Positions 15,405 through 24,406 are shown, counted from the stretch's first letter. The stretch is DNA of 38,718 nucleotides from CAZMXI01 sp964570205 (GCA_964570205.1 CAZMXI010000018.1:1-38718), one strand, 5' to 3'. Notes: a model not told the origin generated them from the sequence alone. Made by a program: numbers and translations.

Positions 15405-16289
15405 ATGAACCGACGCGGTTTTACATTGATTGAGCTTCTCGTGGTCATCGGCATCATCGCGCTGCTGGTCGGGATTCTCATGCCCGTCCTGTCCAAGGCC
15501 CGACAGCATGCCATTGCCACCCAGTGCGCCACCAATCTGCGCACCCTGGCCCAGGGTTGGCACCTGTACGCGCAGAGCAACAAGGAGATCTCCTGCCCGG
15601 CCAGGCTGCCCAAGATTGCCGGCGAGAACAGCTACTACAGCCTCGGCAACGATATCCAGTATCGCCCTCGCTGGTACGAACTACTCGGCGCACAGGTCCA
15701 CAAGTTCCCCGACGAAAACCCCCAGCCCCACGAGGATGACAGTTGGACGATCCGCAGCAGCCTCTTCCTCTGCCCAGCCGTGCCCGAGTGGAACAACAGC
15801 CGCAATTACCCCTACGGATACAACTACCAGTTCCTCGGCAATGCCAGACCCAAGCCGAATGGGCGGTGGATCAACTACCCCGTGCGCGCCAGTTCGATCA
15901 GTGCCTCGCAGACCGTTATGGCGATGGACTGCCTCGGCACCGCCGCCGGCAAGCCAACATCGCGTCGCAATGGTTATTACGCTGACGGCACCAAGGACCT
16001 CTTCGCCGTGGGCAACAAGGGATGGGCGGTTGATCCGCCCCGTCTCACGCCGACATCCGACTACGCCGACACGGAAGCGAAACAGCCGGCGAACCGCTCC
16101 GGCCCGGATGCCCGGCACAACAAGATGGTGAACGTGGCTTTCTGCGATGGCCACGTCGAGCGGATGACCATCGAGCAGCTTGGCTATGTGCAGTCGCAGG
16201 ATGGGGCTATCCTGGCTGACGATCCCCGGGCCACCAACCGGCTGTTCTCGGGCAATGGTCAGGACAAGGACCCGCCGCCCGTGCAGTGA
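15405..16289 (+). CDS. Type II/IV pseudopilin-like protein with H-x9-DG signature
   Basis: This 294-residue prepilin-type protein has a classical class III signal: after Arg-Arg-Gly the methylated Phe starts FTLIELLVVIGIIALLVGIL. Cleavage by prepilin peptidase would occur between Gly and Phe, followed by the N-terminal hydrophobic helix. Further features are a Cys pair and a globular part with YGYNYQFLGNA. A C-terminal signature, His238-x9-Asp248-Gly249 (ending FCDGH), is typical of the large Planctomycetota pseudopilin families. Such proteins are thought to be surface or type II secretion-related pseudopilins, with unknown individual function. The start is chosen from GGAAGG six bases before the ATG. 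The next gene begins 46 bases downstream on the same strand. Confidence 0.88.
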   Translation: MNRRGFTLIELLVVIGIIALLVGILMPVLSKARQHAIATQCATNLRTLAQGWHLYAQSNKEISCPARLPKIAGENSYYSLGNDIQYRPRWYELLGAQVHKFPDENPQPHEDDSWTIRSSLFLCPAVPEWNNSRNYPYGYNYQFLGNARPKPNGRWINYPVRASSISASQTVMAMDCLGTAAGKPTSRRNGYYADGTKDLFAVGNKGWAVDPPRLTPTSDYADTEAKQPANRSGPDARHNKMVNVAFCDGHVERMTIEQLGYVQSQDGAILADDPRATNRLFSGNGQDKDPPPVQ

Positions 16290-16334
16290 GAGAGACAACG
16301 CCGGACCGATAGAACCTCACCTGGAGAATTCACC

Positions 16335-16982
16335 ATGGCATCAACACAACCGCAGGCATCGCCGCCCCAGATCAAATCGTGGTTGACCAGCAGAACAGGA
16401 ATAATCGCCGCCGTCGCGTGCGTGCTCGTGGCGGTGGTTGCGCTGGCGGTATGGGCGATGCGGGAAATCAACCTGCCCCGCCTGAACGACAGCACCGTCG
16501 ATCTGGCCAAGTTCGTCTCTGGAGACCAATACCGCAAGCTATCCTACGAAAAGCAGGAACAGTACATGAAGGTTCTGGAGGAGCGGGAAGACAACGGCGA
16601 ACTGGACAAGGCCTTCGAGGGCGGGCGGATCAGCGAGGCGGAGTTCAGGGCGGCGCAGGAGGAAGCATGGCTGGGGCAGATGATCAAACGCAGTGAGAAA
16701 TACGCGGCGATCGTGTCCGAGTCGGGACGAGCGGCTTTCCTTGCGGACCTCTTGAACAAGAAGGCGAGAAGCGACGCTCAGGAAAGGCGCATCAAGGCCC
16801 CGAGTTCGCCGGCTGACGATGTGAAGCGAGACGAGACGAGCACCGACCTGCGGATTGAGTCATTCCCGCCGGATGTCAAAGCGAGGGTGGATCGTTTTCG
16901 CACCGCCTACAAGGCCGAAAAGGAAGCCCGCGAGAAGGCGGCTCTGGAGAAGGCCGCGGCCCAGACCCCGCCGGCGAACTGA
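16335..16982 (+). CDS. One-TM protein of unknown function, next to the pseudopilin
   Basis: This 215-residue protein has a short Pro/Gln-rich N-terminus, one transmembrane helix (about 22-43, GIIAAVACVLVAVVALAVWAM) and a long charged, mostly helical remainder (KLSYEKQEQYMKVLEEREDN, KRSEKYAAIVSESGRAAFL). It ends in a Lys/Glu/Ala-rich coiled-coil-like segment and a Pro-rich tail. The topology is a cytoplasmic N-terminus with the helical part outside, or the reverse. I recognise no named domain. GGAGA lies seven bases before the ATG. It lies 46 bases after the pseudopilin gene and is probably co-transcribed, which suggests a helper role in export or surface assembly. It is convergent with gyrA; the 11 bases between the stops leave no room for a separate terminator. 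Confidence 0.72.
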   Translation: MASTQPQASPPQIKSWLTSRTGIIAAVACVLVAVVALAVWAMREINLPRLNDSTVDLAKFVSGDQYRKLSYEKQEQYMKVLEEREDNGELDKAFEGGRISEAEFRAAQEEAWLGQMIKRSEKYAAIVSESGRAAFLADLLNKKARSDAQERRIKAPSSPADDVKRDETSTDLRIESFPPDVKARVDRFRTAYKAEKEAREKAALEKAAAQTPPAN

Positions 16983-16993
16983 GCCGGCGGCGG

Positions 16994-19594
16994 TTACCGC
17001 CCATCGCCCGCAAGGTCGCCGGGCGTTTCGGGGGATGTCGTTTCGGGCGAGTCGTCGGCGGAGTCGTCGGCGTCGATTTTGGCCATGGCGACGAGGCGGT
17101 CGCCTTCGTCGAGTCGGATGAGCTTGACGCCCTGGGCGTTTCGGCCGGTTTCGCGGATTTCGCTGACGCGGGTGCGGATGAGAATGCCCTTCTCGGTGAT
17201 GAGCATCATCTCGTCGGTGTCCTCAACCAGTTTCATGGCGACAACCTCGCCGTTGCGTTCGTTGGCGTCGATGTTGATGACGCCGCGGGTGCCGCGGCCC
17301 TTGACGGGATACTCTTCGAGGGGGGTCCGCTTGCCGAAGCCCTGGACGCATGCGGTGAGGAGCTTTCGGCCGGCATTCTCGCCGTTGGGGATGACGATCA
17401 TGCTGACGACCTCATCGCCTTCGCGTTTGAAGCGGGCGCCGGTGACGCCGCCGGCGGGCCGGCCCATGGCGCGGACGTCGGTCTCTTCAAAGCGGATGGC
17501 CAGGCCGCTCTTCGTGCCGAGCATGATGTGGTCGTGGCCGCCGGTGAGGTCGACGCCGATGAGGCTGTCGCCCTCTTCCAGGCCGATGGCGATGATGCCG
17601 CGGCGGTTGATGTTGGCGTAGGCGCTCAGGGCGGTTTTCTTGACGGTGCCCTTGGCGGTGGCGAACATCAGGAATTGTTCTTCCTTATTGAAGTCCTTGA
17701 TGGCCAGGACATTGGCGATTTTCTCGCCTTCCTGGAAATCCAGGAGGTTGGCGACGGATCGGCCGGCGCTGGTTCGGGACATTTCGGGGATGTCGTAAAC
17801 GCGGGCCCAGTAGACGCGGCCCTTGTTGGTGAAGAACAGCAGGTAATCGTGGGTGTTGGCGACGAAGAGTTGCTCGACGAAGTCGCCTTCCTTGCTCTCG
17901 GTGCCCTTGATGCCGCGGCCACCGCGGCCCTGGCTTCGGTAGGTGTCGACGACGAGGCGTTTGACGTAGCCGGCGTGGGAGACGGTGACGACGACGTCCT
18001 CCGGGGCGATGAGATCCTCCAGATTCATGTCGGTGACCGCGCCGGTGATCTCGGTGCGTCGCTCGTCGGCGTATTTTTCCTTTATCTCGAGGGTGTCTTC
18101 GCGGATGATGTCGAAGACGAGGTTTTCATCGCGCAGGATGGCCTCGTAGCCCTCGATCTCTTCGACGACCTGCCGGTATTCATCGACGAGCTTTTCGATT
18201 TCGAGGCCGACGAGCTGGATGAGCTGGAGGCGGCCGATGGCCTCGGCCTGTGCCTGGGTGAGCAGGACGGGGCGGTCGATGGCGCGGTCGAGCAGGGTCT
18301 TGGGGATGCGCGGGGCGTAGGGGTGGTCGGGGGCGATGCGGAAGGCGCGTTCGCGCAGCTTGGCGATGGCCTCGTCGCGGGTCTTGCTGGAGCGGATGAG
18401 GCGGACGATCTCGTCGATGTCGCAGACGGCGAAGATGAGGCCTTCGAGGATGTGCCCGCGCTGCTGGGCCTTTCGGAGCAGGAAGCGCGTGCGGCGGATG
18501 ATGACATCCTTGCGATGGGCGATGAAGTGCTGGATGAGCTCCTTGAGGCCCATGGTTCGCGGCTGGCGGTTGACCAGCGCGATGTTGATCATGCTGACGG
18601 TGATCTGGCAGGGGGTGTACTGGTAGAGCTGGTTGATGACGATGTTGGGGTCGGCGTCGCGTTTGAGGTCGACGACGATTCGGCACTTGTGCTGGCGGCC
18701 GGAGTGGTCGTTGACGTCGGAGATGTCGGTGATGAGGTCTTTCTTGACGGCCTCGGCGACGGCCTCGACGATGGTCTTGCGGATGACGCCGTAGGGCATT
18801 TCCTCGATGACGACGATTTCGCGGCCGTTCTTGAGCTGCTCGGTCTTGATCTTGGCGCGGAGGGTCAGGCGGCCGCGGCCGTTTTTGTAACCTTCGATGA
18901 TGCCGTCCCGGCCGCAGATGACGCCGCCGGTGGGGAAATCGGGACCGGGGACGATGGCGAGCAGATCCTGAAGAGAACACTCGGGCTTATCAATGACGTA
19001 AACGATGGCGTCGCAGATTTCGCCGAGATTGTGGGGCAGGAGGTTGCAGGCCATGCCGACGGCGATGCCGGTGGAGCCGTTGACGAGGAGGTTGGGGAAC
19101 TTGGAGGGCAGGACGGTTGGTTCTTCGCGGGTTTCGTCGTAGTTGGGCTGAAAGTTGACGGTGTCGAGGTTGAGGTCCTCGAGAAGTTCCATGGCCGCGG
19201 CGGTCATGCGGGCTTCGGTGTAACGCATGGCGGCGGGGGGGTCGCCGTCATTGGAGCCGAAGTTGCCCTGGGCGTCGATCAGGGTGTATCGCATGTTCCA
19301 GTCCTGGCCCATGCGAACGAGGGTGGGGTAGACGACGGCTTCGCCGTGCGGGTGGTAATTGCCTGAGGTGTCGCCGGCGATCTTGGCGCATTTGCGGTGC
19401 TTGGAGCGGGGCCCGAGGCCGAGGTCGTTCATGGCGACCATGATTCGGCGCTGGGAGGGTTTAAGACCATCGCGGACGTCGGGCAGGGCCCGGTCCATGA
19501 TGGTGCTCATTGCGTAGGTCAGATAACTGTCTTGCAGCTCGCGTTCGATACGGAGGTCTTCGATCCGATCGACCGGAGGGGTGGTCTCAGGCAT
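16994..19594 (-). CDS. gyrA: DNA gyrase subunit A
   Basis: This 866-residue GyrA cleaves and rejoins DNA in the gyrase A2B2 complex to introduce negative supercoils. The winged-helix domain shows SYLTYAMSTIMDRALPDVRDG and the active-site Tyr125 in AMRYTEARM. The C-terminal six-bladed domain contains the GyrA box QGRGGRGIKG, which marks gyrase and not topoisomerase IV. The C-terminus is an acidic Asp/Ser/Glu tail. In the quinolone-determining region the E. coli GDSAVYD stretch reads GEAVVYP here, so the positions equivalent to Ser83 and Asp87 are Ala86 and Pro90. The start at 19594 (AAGGAC upstream) is preferred to an in-frame codon at 19657. gyrB is not nearby. A TACAAT -10-like box lies on the minus strand upstream (near 19715). 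Confidence 0.96.
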   Translation of the reverse strand: MPETTPPVDRIEDLRIERELQDSYLTYAMSTIMDRALPDVRDGLKPSQRRIMVAMNDLGLGPRSKHRKCAKIAGDTSGNYHPHGEAVVYPTLVRMGQDWNMRYTLIDAQGNFGSNDGDPPAAMRYTEARMTAAAMELLEDLNLDTVNFQPNYDETREEPTVLPSKFPNLLVNGSTGIAVGMACNLLPHNLGEICDAIVYVIDKPECSLQDLLAIVPGPDFPTGGVICGRDGIIEGYKNGRGRLTLRAKIKTEQLKNGREIVVIEEMPYGVIRKTIVEAVAEAVKKDLITDISDVNDHSGRQHKCRIVVDLKRDADPNIVINQLYQYTPCQITVSMINIALVNRQPRTMGLKELIQHFIAHRKDVIIRRTRFLLRKAQQRGHILEGLIFAVCDIDEIVRLIRSSKTRDEAIAKLRERAFRIAPDHPYAPRIPKTLLDRAIDRPVLLTQAQAEAIGRLQLIQLVGLEIEKLVDEYRQVVEEIEGYEAILRDENLVFDIIREDTLEIKEKYADERRTEITGAVTDMNLEDLIAPEDVVVTVSHAGYVKRLVVDTYRSQGRGGRGIKGTESKEGDFVEQLFVANTHDYLLFFTNKGRVYWARVYDIPEMSRTSAGRSVANLLDFQEGEKIANVLAIKDFNKEEQFLMFATAKGTVKKTALSAYANINRRGIIAIGLEEGDSLIGVDLTGGHDHIMLGTKSGLAIRFEETDVRAMGRPAGGVTGARFKREGDEVVSMIVIPNGENAGRKLLTACVQGFGKRTPLEEYPVKGRGTRGVINIDANERNGEVVAMKLVEDTDEMMLITEKGILIRTRVSEIRETGRNAQGVKLIRLDEGDRLVAMAKIDADDSADDSPETTSPETPGDLAGDGR

Positions 19595-19876
19595 TGAACT
19601 GTCCTTCTGTCGGCACCATGCCCGGACGGGCCAGGTGAGCATCCGCGCAGGAGCCAAAAACGCTCAAAATCCCGCTGATCCCCATGCTCTTGCGCGTGTG
19701 GCAGCGGAACCAAGGATTGTAGCGAAAATGGGGCGAGAAAGCGAGGCGATTGAGCAGATTGAAGGGGTGGGGAAGGCGCTTCGTCGCCGGGCAGTTTCAG
19801 AGGCCACGTCTGGGGCTTAAACCGTTATCGCAAAACAGGTTGAGTGTTGTCGGCGAGGACATGGAGCGGTCGATAT

Positions 19877-20863
19877 CTACTGCTGAGTATCCTTCTCGTT
19901 CTCGTGCGACAGTTCGGCCACCTGTTGCTCAAGCTGTTTGATGCGGTCCAACAGGTCCGGAAGCTGCATGAAGAGGGTGTAAACGCGGCGGGCCTGGCTG
20001 GCCGGCATGGCCGGGCCGCCCATGACCGTTGTCTGGTCCGGGATGTCGTTCATGACCCCTGACTGGGCGGCGATGGTGACGTTGTCGCCGATCTTCAGGT
20101 GTCCGGCGATGCCCACTTGCCCCGCGATCACCGCGTGATGGCCGATGGTCACGCTGCCGGCGATGCCCGTCAGGGCGACGACCAGTCCGTGGGGACCAAT
20201 CTGGCAGTTGTGGGCGATGGCGATCAGGTTGCTGGTCTTGGTGCCCTTGCCGATGACGGTGCTGCCGAATGTGGCGCGATCGATCGTGCAGTTGGCGCCG
20301 ATCTCGACGTCATCCTCGATCACGACGTTGCCCGTGTGGGGGATTTTGTGGTGCTCGCCCTGGTCCGTCGCGTAGCCAAAGCCATCCTCGCCGATGATGG
20401 TGCCCGCGTGGATCGTAACGCGGTCGCCCAGCACGCATCCATCGTAGATCACGACATTGGCGTAGAGGATGCAGTCGCGGCCGATCCGCGCGTTGGGTCC
20501 GACGTAGACGCCGGGGTAGATGACGGTTCCTTCGCCAATGGTCGCGGTCGGATCGACATGCGCCTGCGGATGAACGCCCGCGTGCGGGTGCTTTCGGAAG
20601 CCGTGCAGCAGGGCAACGGCCTGGGTGTAGGCGTAGTGCGGATTCCTGGCTTTGAGCAGCGGCAGGCGATTGCAGGTGGTGCCCATGGGCACCACGGCGG
20701 CCGACGCCAGCGTCGTATCGAGCTGCCTGGCGTACTTGGGATTGTGCAGGAAGCTCACCTGGCCGGGGGCGGCTTCTTCCAGGGTGTTGGCGCTATGCAC
20801 CTCAATGGTTCCATCGCCAACCAGTTCCGCGCCGATCCTTCGGGCAAGTTCATCCAGTCTCAT
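19877..20863 (-). CDS. lpxD: UDP-3-O-(3-hydroxyacyl)glucosamine N-acyltransferase LpxD
   Basis: This 328-residue trimeric acyltransferase performs the third step of lipid A synthesis, N-acylation of UDP-3-O-acyl-GlcN from acyl-ACP in the cytoplasm. The N-terminal uridine-binding domain (1-95) includes LEEAAPGQVSFLHNPKY. The left-handed beta-helix of hexapeptide repeats (about 98-280) contains the family signature GEDGFGYA and the catalytic-type His218 in NLIAIAHNCQIG. The C-terminal helix LPDLLDRIKQLEQQVAELSH is the usual coiled coil. The start at 20863 is chosen from AGGAG before the ATG; the frame is open to 21067 but the extension is antisense to xylB. The gene stands alone, without lpxA or fabZ beside it. 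Its presence shows that this lineage makes lipid A. The 282 bases to gyrA hold no gene. Confidence 0.95.
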   Translation of the reverse strand: MRLDELARRIGAELVGDGTIEVHSANTLEEAAPGQVSFLHNPKYARQLDTTLASAAVVPMGTTCNRLPLLKARNPHYAYTQAVALLHGFRKHPHAGVHPQAHVDPTATIGEGTVIYPGVYVGPNARIGRDCILYANVVIYDGCVLGDRVTIHAGTIIGEDGFGYATDQGEHHKIPHTGNVVIEDDVEIGANCTIDRATFGSTVIGKGTKTSNLIAIAHNCQIGPHGLVVALTGIAGSVTIGHHAVIAGQVGIAGHLKIGDNVTIAAQSGVMNDIPDQTTVMGGPAMPASQARRVYTLFMQLPDLLDRIKQLEQQVAELSHENEKDTQQ

Positions 20864-20893
20864 TCGCTCTCCTGTAACGCCAAGGGCCTTTTC

Positions 20894-20901
20894 ACTATAC
20901 T
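20894..20901. promoter_or_regulatory. Overlapping divergent -10 elements between lpxD and xylB
   Basis: The octamer ACTATACT reads TATACT on the plus strand (20896-20901, toward xylB) and TATAGT on the minus strand (20899-20894, toward lpxD). Both match the -10 consensus at five of six bases. No clear -35 is seen on either side. Confidence 0.35.
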
Positions 20902-20963
20902 CTCTGCCCGGAATAACGCACGCGACCGGCGTCAGGCAATCAGGACTTCTGGAGGAAACGGAC

Positions 20964-22493
20964 ATGGCATACCTTCTCGGCATCGACATCGGCACAAGCG
21001 GGACCAAGACGCTCATCTGCGACGAAAAAGGCGCGGTCCTGGCGACCGCCACGGCCGAGCACCCCATCTATTCGCCCAAGCCGGGCTGGTCCGAGCAGGA
21101 TCCCGAAGACTGGTGGAAGGCCACCTGCGCCGCCACCAAGACCGTCTTGAAGAAAGCCAAGGTCAAGCCAGGGGAGATCAAGGGCATCGGGCTTTCGGGG
21201 CAGATGCACGGGTCGGTCTTTCTCGCCGACGGCACCAGGGCCCTGCGCCGGGCCCTGCTCTGGAACGACCAGCGCACGGCCGCCGAGTGCGAGGAAATCA
21301 CCGCCAGGGCCGGCGGCCGCGAGTCCCTGATCGACCTGGTCGCCAATCCCGCCCTCACCGGGTTCACCGCGCCCAAGATCCTCTGGGTCCGCAAGAATGA
21401 GCCGAGGGTCTACGAGAAAACGAAGAAGATCCTTCTCCCCAAGGATTACATCCGCTTTCGCATGACCGGCGAGTTTGCCACCGAGGTGTCGGATGCTTCC
21501 GGCACCCTGTTGCTCGATGTCGTCAACCGCGCCTGGTCCGACAAGCTTCTCGGCATCCTGCAGATTGACAAGGGCCTGATGCCCAGGGTGCACGAATCGT
21601 ACGAAATCACCGGCCAGTTACATGACAAGTCCGCCAGGGAACTCGGCCTCGTCGCCGGCATTCCCGTCGTCGGCGGCGGCGGCGATCAGGCGGCCGGCGC
21701 GGTCGGCAACGGCATTGTCACCAGCGGCATCGTCAGCGCTACCCTCGGCACCAGCGGCGTCGTCTTCGCTCACTCCGACCAGCCCACGCGCGACCCCAAC
21801 GGCCGGGTTCACACCATGTGCCACGCGGTTCCCGGCAAGTGGTGCGTCTTTGGCTGCATGCTGGCCGCGGGCGGGTCTTTCCAGTGGTTCCGCAACAACC
21901 TCGCCCAGGATGAGGTCGCCCAGGCAAAGAAGAAGAAAGTCGATCCGTATGAGTTGCTGGTCGCGCAGGCGGCGGGGGCGCCGGCCGGATCCGAGGGGCT
22001 TTTCTTCCTGCCTTACCTGACGGGCGAGCGATGCCCCCATCCCGACCCGTGCGCCCGCGGCGGCTGGATCGGCATCACCGCCCGCACGACACGCGCGATG
22101 ATGATCCGGTCGCTACTCGAGGGCGTCACCTTCGGCATGCGGGATGCGATTGAGATCATGCGCCAGATGAACATCCCGATCACCCAGGTCCGCGCCAGCG
22201 GCGGCGGCGCCAGGTCGGCCTTCTGGCGGCAGCTCCAGGCCGACATCTACAAGGCTCCGCTGGTCCTGACCAACTCGACCGAGGGCGCGGCCTACGGGGT
22301 GGCGATCCTGGCGGGCGTGGGCACCGGCGTCTGGAACAGCGTCGAGGAAGCCTGCGCCAGGGCGATCAAGCAGACCGCGAAGATCGCACCGAAGGCCAGG
22401 AGCTCGACCCTCTATGACCGCTCCTATGCCCAATACACCAGGCTCTATCCCAGCCTGAAAGACCGCTTCGCGGAGATGGCTGGACTGTGCTGA
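20964..22493 (+). CDS. xylB: Xylulokinase (FGGY family)
   Basis: This 509-residue FGGY carbohydrate kinase phosphorylates D-xylulose to xylulose 5-phosphate for the pentose phosphate pathway. The N-terminal phosphate loop is GIDIGTSGTK (Asp8). Substrate-side motifs include GLSGQMHGSV, LLWNDQRTAAECEEI and TGFTAPKILWVR, which are typical of XylB. The catalytic base is Asp241 in GGGGDQAAGAVG, and the C-terminal ATP site is RASGGGARSAFWRQ. The start is chosen from GGAGG before the ATG; the longer frame from 20652 is antisense to lpxD. xylA is not in the window. The closest downstream plus-strand gene is the Gfo/Idh oxidoreductase after an intervening reverse gene. A relaxed specificity toward other ketoses, including L-fuculose, cannot be excluded but the motifs favour xylulose. 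Confidence 0.93.
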   Translation: MAYLLGIDIGTSGTKTLICDEKGAVLATATAEHPIYSPKPGWSEQDPEDWWKATCAATKTVLKKAKVKPGEIKGIGLSGQMHGSVFLADGTRALRRALLWNDQRTAAECEEITARAGGRESLIDLVANPALTGFTAPKILWVRKNEPRVYEKTKKILLPKDYIRFRMTGEFATEVSDASGTLLLDVVNRAWSDKLLGILQIDKGLMPRVHESYEITGQLHDKSARELGLVAGIPVVGGGGDQAAGAVGNGIVTSGIVSATLGTSGVVFAHSDQPTRDPNGRVHTMCHAVPGKWCVFGCMLAAGGSFQWFRNNLAQDEVAQAKKKKVDPYELLVAQAAGAPAGSEGLFFLPYLTGERCPHPDPCARGGWIGITARTTRAMMIRSLLEGVTFGMRDAIEIMRQMNIPITQVRASGGGARSAFWRQLQADIYKAPLVLTNSTEGAAYGVAILAGVGTGVWNSVEEACARAIKQTAKIAPKARSSTLYDRSYAQYTRLYPSLKDRFAEMAGLC

Positions 22494-22599
22494 TGTTTGA
22501 TGTGCGGATTGCTCCGCCTGGTCGCCAGACGGTCCGCCGGTGCTGTTGACCCGGCATCGGGGTGGTTTGCGGGGGACCTGTTGCGCGCGGTTGAGCAGG

Positions 22600-22971
22600 T
22601 CATGGCCCGGCGGGCTCATCCAGCTCGAATGGATCGACCTGTGGCTGCGGGCGGGCGGGCAGATCGGCCTCGACAAGCCGCGCGCTGTCCTTTTCGATGA
22701 TGCGCGTCGGGTAAGCGCCGAGCCGGACGCGCGGGGCGTTGCGCAATTCGCCGGTGTCGAGGCGGAATCGCCACTGGTGCCAGGGGCAGACGGCCCAGCC
22801 CTCCTCGGCCACGCCGCCGGACAGGCTGCCGCCGGCGTGCGGGCATCGATTGTCCAGCGCGTAAGGCTTGCCGACATGGAGGAAGACGGCGAGTTGATGA
22901 TGGCCGACGGCGACGTATTTGGCGTGTCCTTCGGCGAGTTCATCGAGGCGACACAGGGTGGTCCAGGCCAT
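22600..22971 (-). CDS. Small Rieske [2Fe-2S] protein
   Basis: This 123-residue soluble single-domain Rieske ferredoxin is NirD- or BphF-like and carries electrons in the cytoplasm. Cluster ligands are Cys43 and His45 (RCPHAGGSL) and Cys62 and His65 (VCPWHQWRF), with the normal 16-residue spacing. Flanking GELRNAP and PRVRL match the family. A Pro-rich tail of about 15 residues follows the fold. The start at 22971 is chosen because the fold begins at once (AWTTLCRLDEL); an upstream TTG at 23007 is possible, and neither has a clear Shine-Dalgarno. It is convergent with xylB and divergent from the Gfo/Idh gene. No partner oxygenase or reductase is next to it, so its electron acceptor is unknown. 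Confidence 0.88.
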   Translation of the reverse strand: MAWTTLCRLDELAEGHAKYVAVGHHQLAVFLHVGKPYALDNRCPHAGGSLSGGVAEEGWAVCPWHQWRFRLDTGELRNAPRVRLGAYPTRIIEKDSARLVEADLPARPQPQVDPFELDEPAGP

Positions 22972-22995
22972 GGGTGCATGATAGTGGGACGAGGC

Positions 22996-23024
22996 TTGCA
23001 CGGCCAAACGAGCGCATCTATATT
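22996..23024 (+). promoter_or_regulatory. Sigma-70 type promoter upstream of the Gfo/Idh gene
   Basis: TTGCAC (22996-23001) and TATATT (23019-23024) are separated by exactly 17 bases, a close consensus match. Transcription would begin near 23031, giving a leader of about 118 bases before the ATG at 23149. The promoter lies over the start of the divergent Rieske gene. Confidence 0.6.
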
Positions 23025-23148
23025 ACGGGTTCTGACAGTCCGTTGAGGCGAAAGGCAGCATTGAATGGCTCGCGAAAGCTCGCGGGCATGAGGCGAATCG
23101 CGCCGAGGCTGCACCGCGACCAGAGGCTCTAAAGAGAAGGGAAACACC

Positions 23149-24339
23149 ATGCCGCAAAAAGACCAGATCAACGTTGCCCTGATCGGGCAGGGATTCATGG
23201 GCCGCACCCATTCCAACGCATGGGGCCAGGTTTCGCGGTTCTTCAAGGTTCCGGTGAAGCCCGTGATGCACACGGTATTCGGCATGCCGGAGGAGAAGCC
23301 CGAGACGATGGCCAGATGGGGCTGGCAGAACTTCTCGACGGACTGGCAGAAGACGGTGGCGAGCCCGGAGATCGACCTGGTGGACATCGTGACGCCGAAC
23401 TTCATGCACGCGCCGCCCGCCAAGGCGGCGATCGCGGCGGGCAAGCATGTGTCGTGCGAGAAGCCGATTGCGGGCACGCTGGCCGAAGCCCGCGAGATGG
23501 CCGACGCGGCGAAGAAGGCCGGCGTGAAGTCGTTCGTGTGGTACAACTATCGCCGCGTGCCGGCCGTCGCCCTGGCGCACAAGCTGGTGAAACAGGGCGC
23601 GCTGGGCGAGATCCGACACGTGCGGGCGGTGTATTTGCAGGACTGGGCCGATGAGAACGTGCCCCTGCTGTGGCGGTTCAAGAAGGAACTGGCCGGCTCG
23701 GGCGCGCACGGCGACCTGAACGCGCACATCATCGACATGACGCGGTTTGTAACCGGGCAGGAGATCACGGAGATCGCCGGTGCTATCGCCGAGACGTTTA
23801 TCAAGGAGCGGAACATCCCGTCGGCGACGGCGGCGGCGGGCGGGATCGCGGCCGGCACGAGCGGCGCCCAGCAGAAGGGCCCGGTGACGGTGGATGATGC
23901 GGTGCTGTTCCTGGCGCGGTTCTCGGGCGGCGCGGTGGGCACCTTCGAGGCAGCGCGGCAGGCGACGGGCAACCAGAACCGCAACGGCTGGCAGATCAAC
24001 GGGTCGAAGGGCTCGGTGCGGTTTGACTTCGAGGATATGAACAAGCTGTGGTTCTACGATGCAACCCGCCCGCGCGAAGTGCAGGGGTGGACCGAGATCA
24101 TGTGCACGCACGGCGGCAGCCACCCCTACGTGGATGCGTGGTGGCCGGATGCGCACATCATCGGCTATGAGCACACGTTCGTGAACCAGGCGTATGACAT
24201 CCTGCGGGTGCTGTCGGGGCAGGAGCCGGTGGTCGCGATTCCGGACTTCTTTGATGCGTATCAGACGCAGCGGGTCCTGGAAGCGGTGCTGATTTCGGCG
24301 ACGAACCGCGCCCCGGTGAAGCTGTCGGATGTGAAGTAA
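23149..24339 (+). CDS. Gfo/Idh/MocA family oxidoreductase
   Basis: This 396-residue NAD(P)-dependent sugar or inositol dehydrogenase has a Rossmann fold opening with IGQGFMGRTHSNAW. The conserved catalytic lysine motif CEKP is at Glu104-Lys105-Pro106. The C-terminal alpha/beta domain contains HGDLNAHIIDM, with His193 and Asp196 as probable catalytic and substrate residues. There is no signal peptide, so it is cytosolic. AGAAGGG precedes the ATG at a good distance. It has its own promoter (22996-23024) and a strong terminator (24371-24406), so it is transcribed alone. Members of this family oxidise many sugars; the neighbouring xylB and GH29 genes suggest a role in monosaccharide use, but the substrate is not predictable. 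Confidence 0.9.
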   Translation: MPQKDQINVALIGQGFMGRTHSNAWGQVSRFFKVPVKPVMHTVFGMPEEKPETMARWGWQNFSTDWQKTVASPEIDLVDIVTPNFMHAPPAKAAIAAGKHVSCEKPIAGTLAEAREMADAAKKAGVKSFVWYNYRRVPAVALAHKLVKQGALGEIRHVRAVYLQDWADENVPLLWRFKKELAGSGAHGDLNAHIIDMTRFVTGQEITEIAGAIAETFIKERNIPSATAAAGGIAAGTSGAQQKGPVTVDDAVLFLARFSGGAVGTFEAARQATGNQNRNGWQINGSKGSVRFDFEDMNKLWFYDATRPREVQGWTEIMCTHGGSHPYVDAWWPDAHIIGYEHTFVNQAYDILRVLSGQEPVVAIPDFFDAYQTQRVLEAVLISATNRAPVKLSDVK

Positions 24340-24370
24340 CGCCGGCCGGACATCAAGCGATGGATATGAG

Positions 24371-24406
24371 GCGACGAAGGGATTTCCCTTCGTCGCTTCT
24401 TTCTTC
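24371..24406 (+). terminator. Intrinsic terminator after the Gfo/Idh gene
   Basis: A 12-base self-complementary arm (GCGACGAAGGGA, 24371-24382) pairs with 24385-24396, practically an 11-base-pair stem with a four-base loop. TTCTTTCTTC follows. It separates the oxidoreductase from the GH29 gene. Confidence 0.88.

Noticed and set aside
17528..19366. A 612-residue open frame on the plus strand
   Set aside because: It is fully antisense to gyrA and has an Asp/Gly/Val-rich composition typical of shadow frames in GC-rich DNA.
16994..19594. ParC instead of GyrA
   Set aside because: The GyrA box QGRGGRGIKG is present and the length fits GyrA.
20964..22493. Annotation of the FGGY kinase as L-fuculokinase, to fit the fucosidases
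   Set aside because: The sequence motifs (GLSGQMHG, TGFTAPKILWVR, GGGGDQAAGAVG) match xylulokinase; the fucose context alone is not enough.
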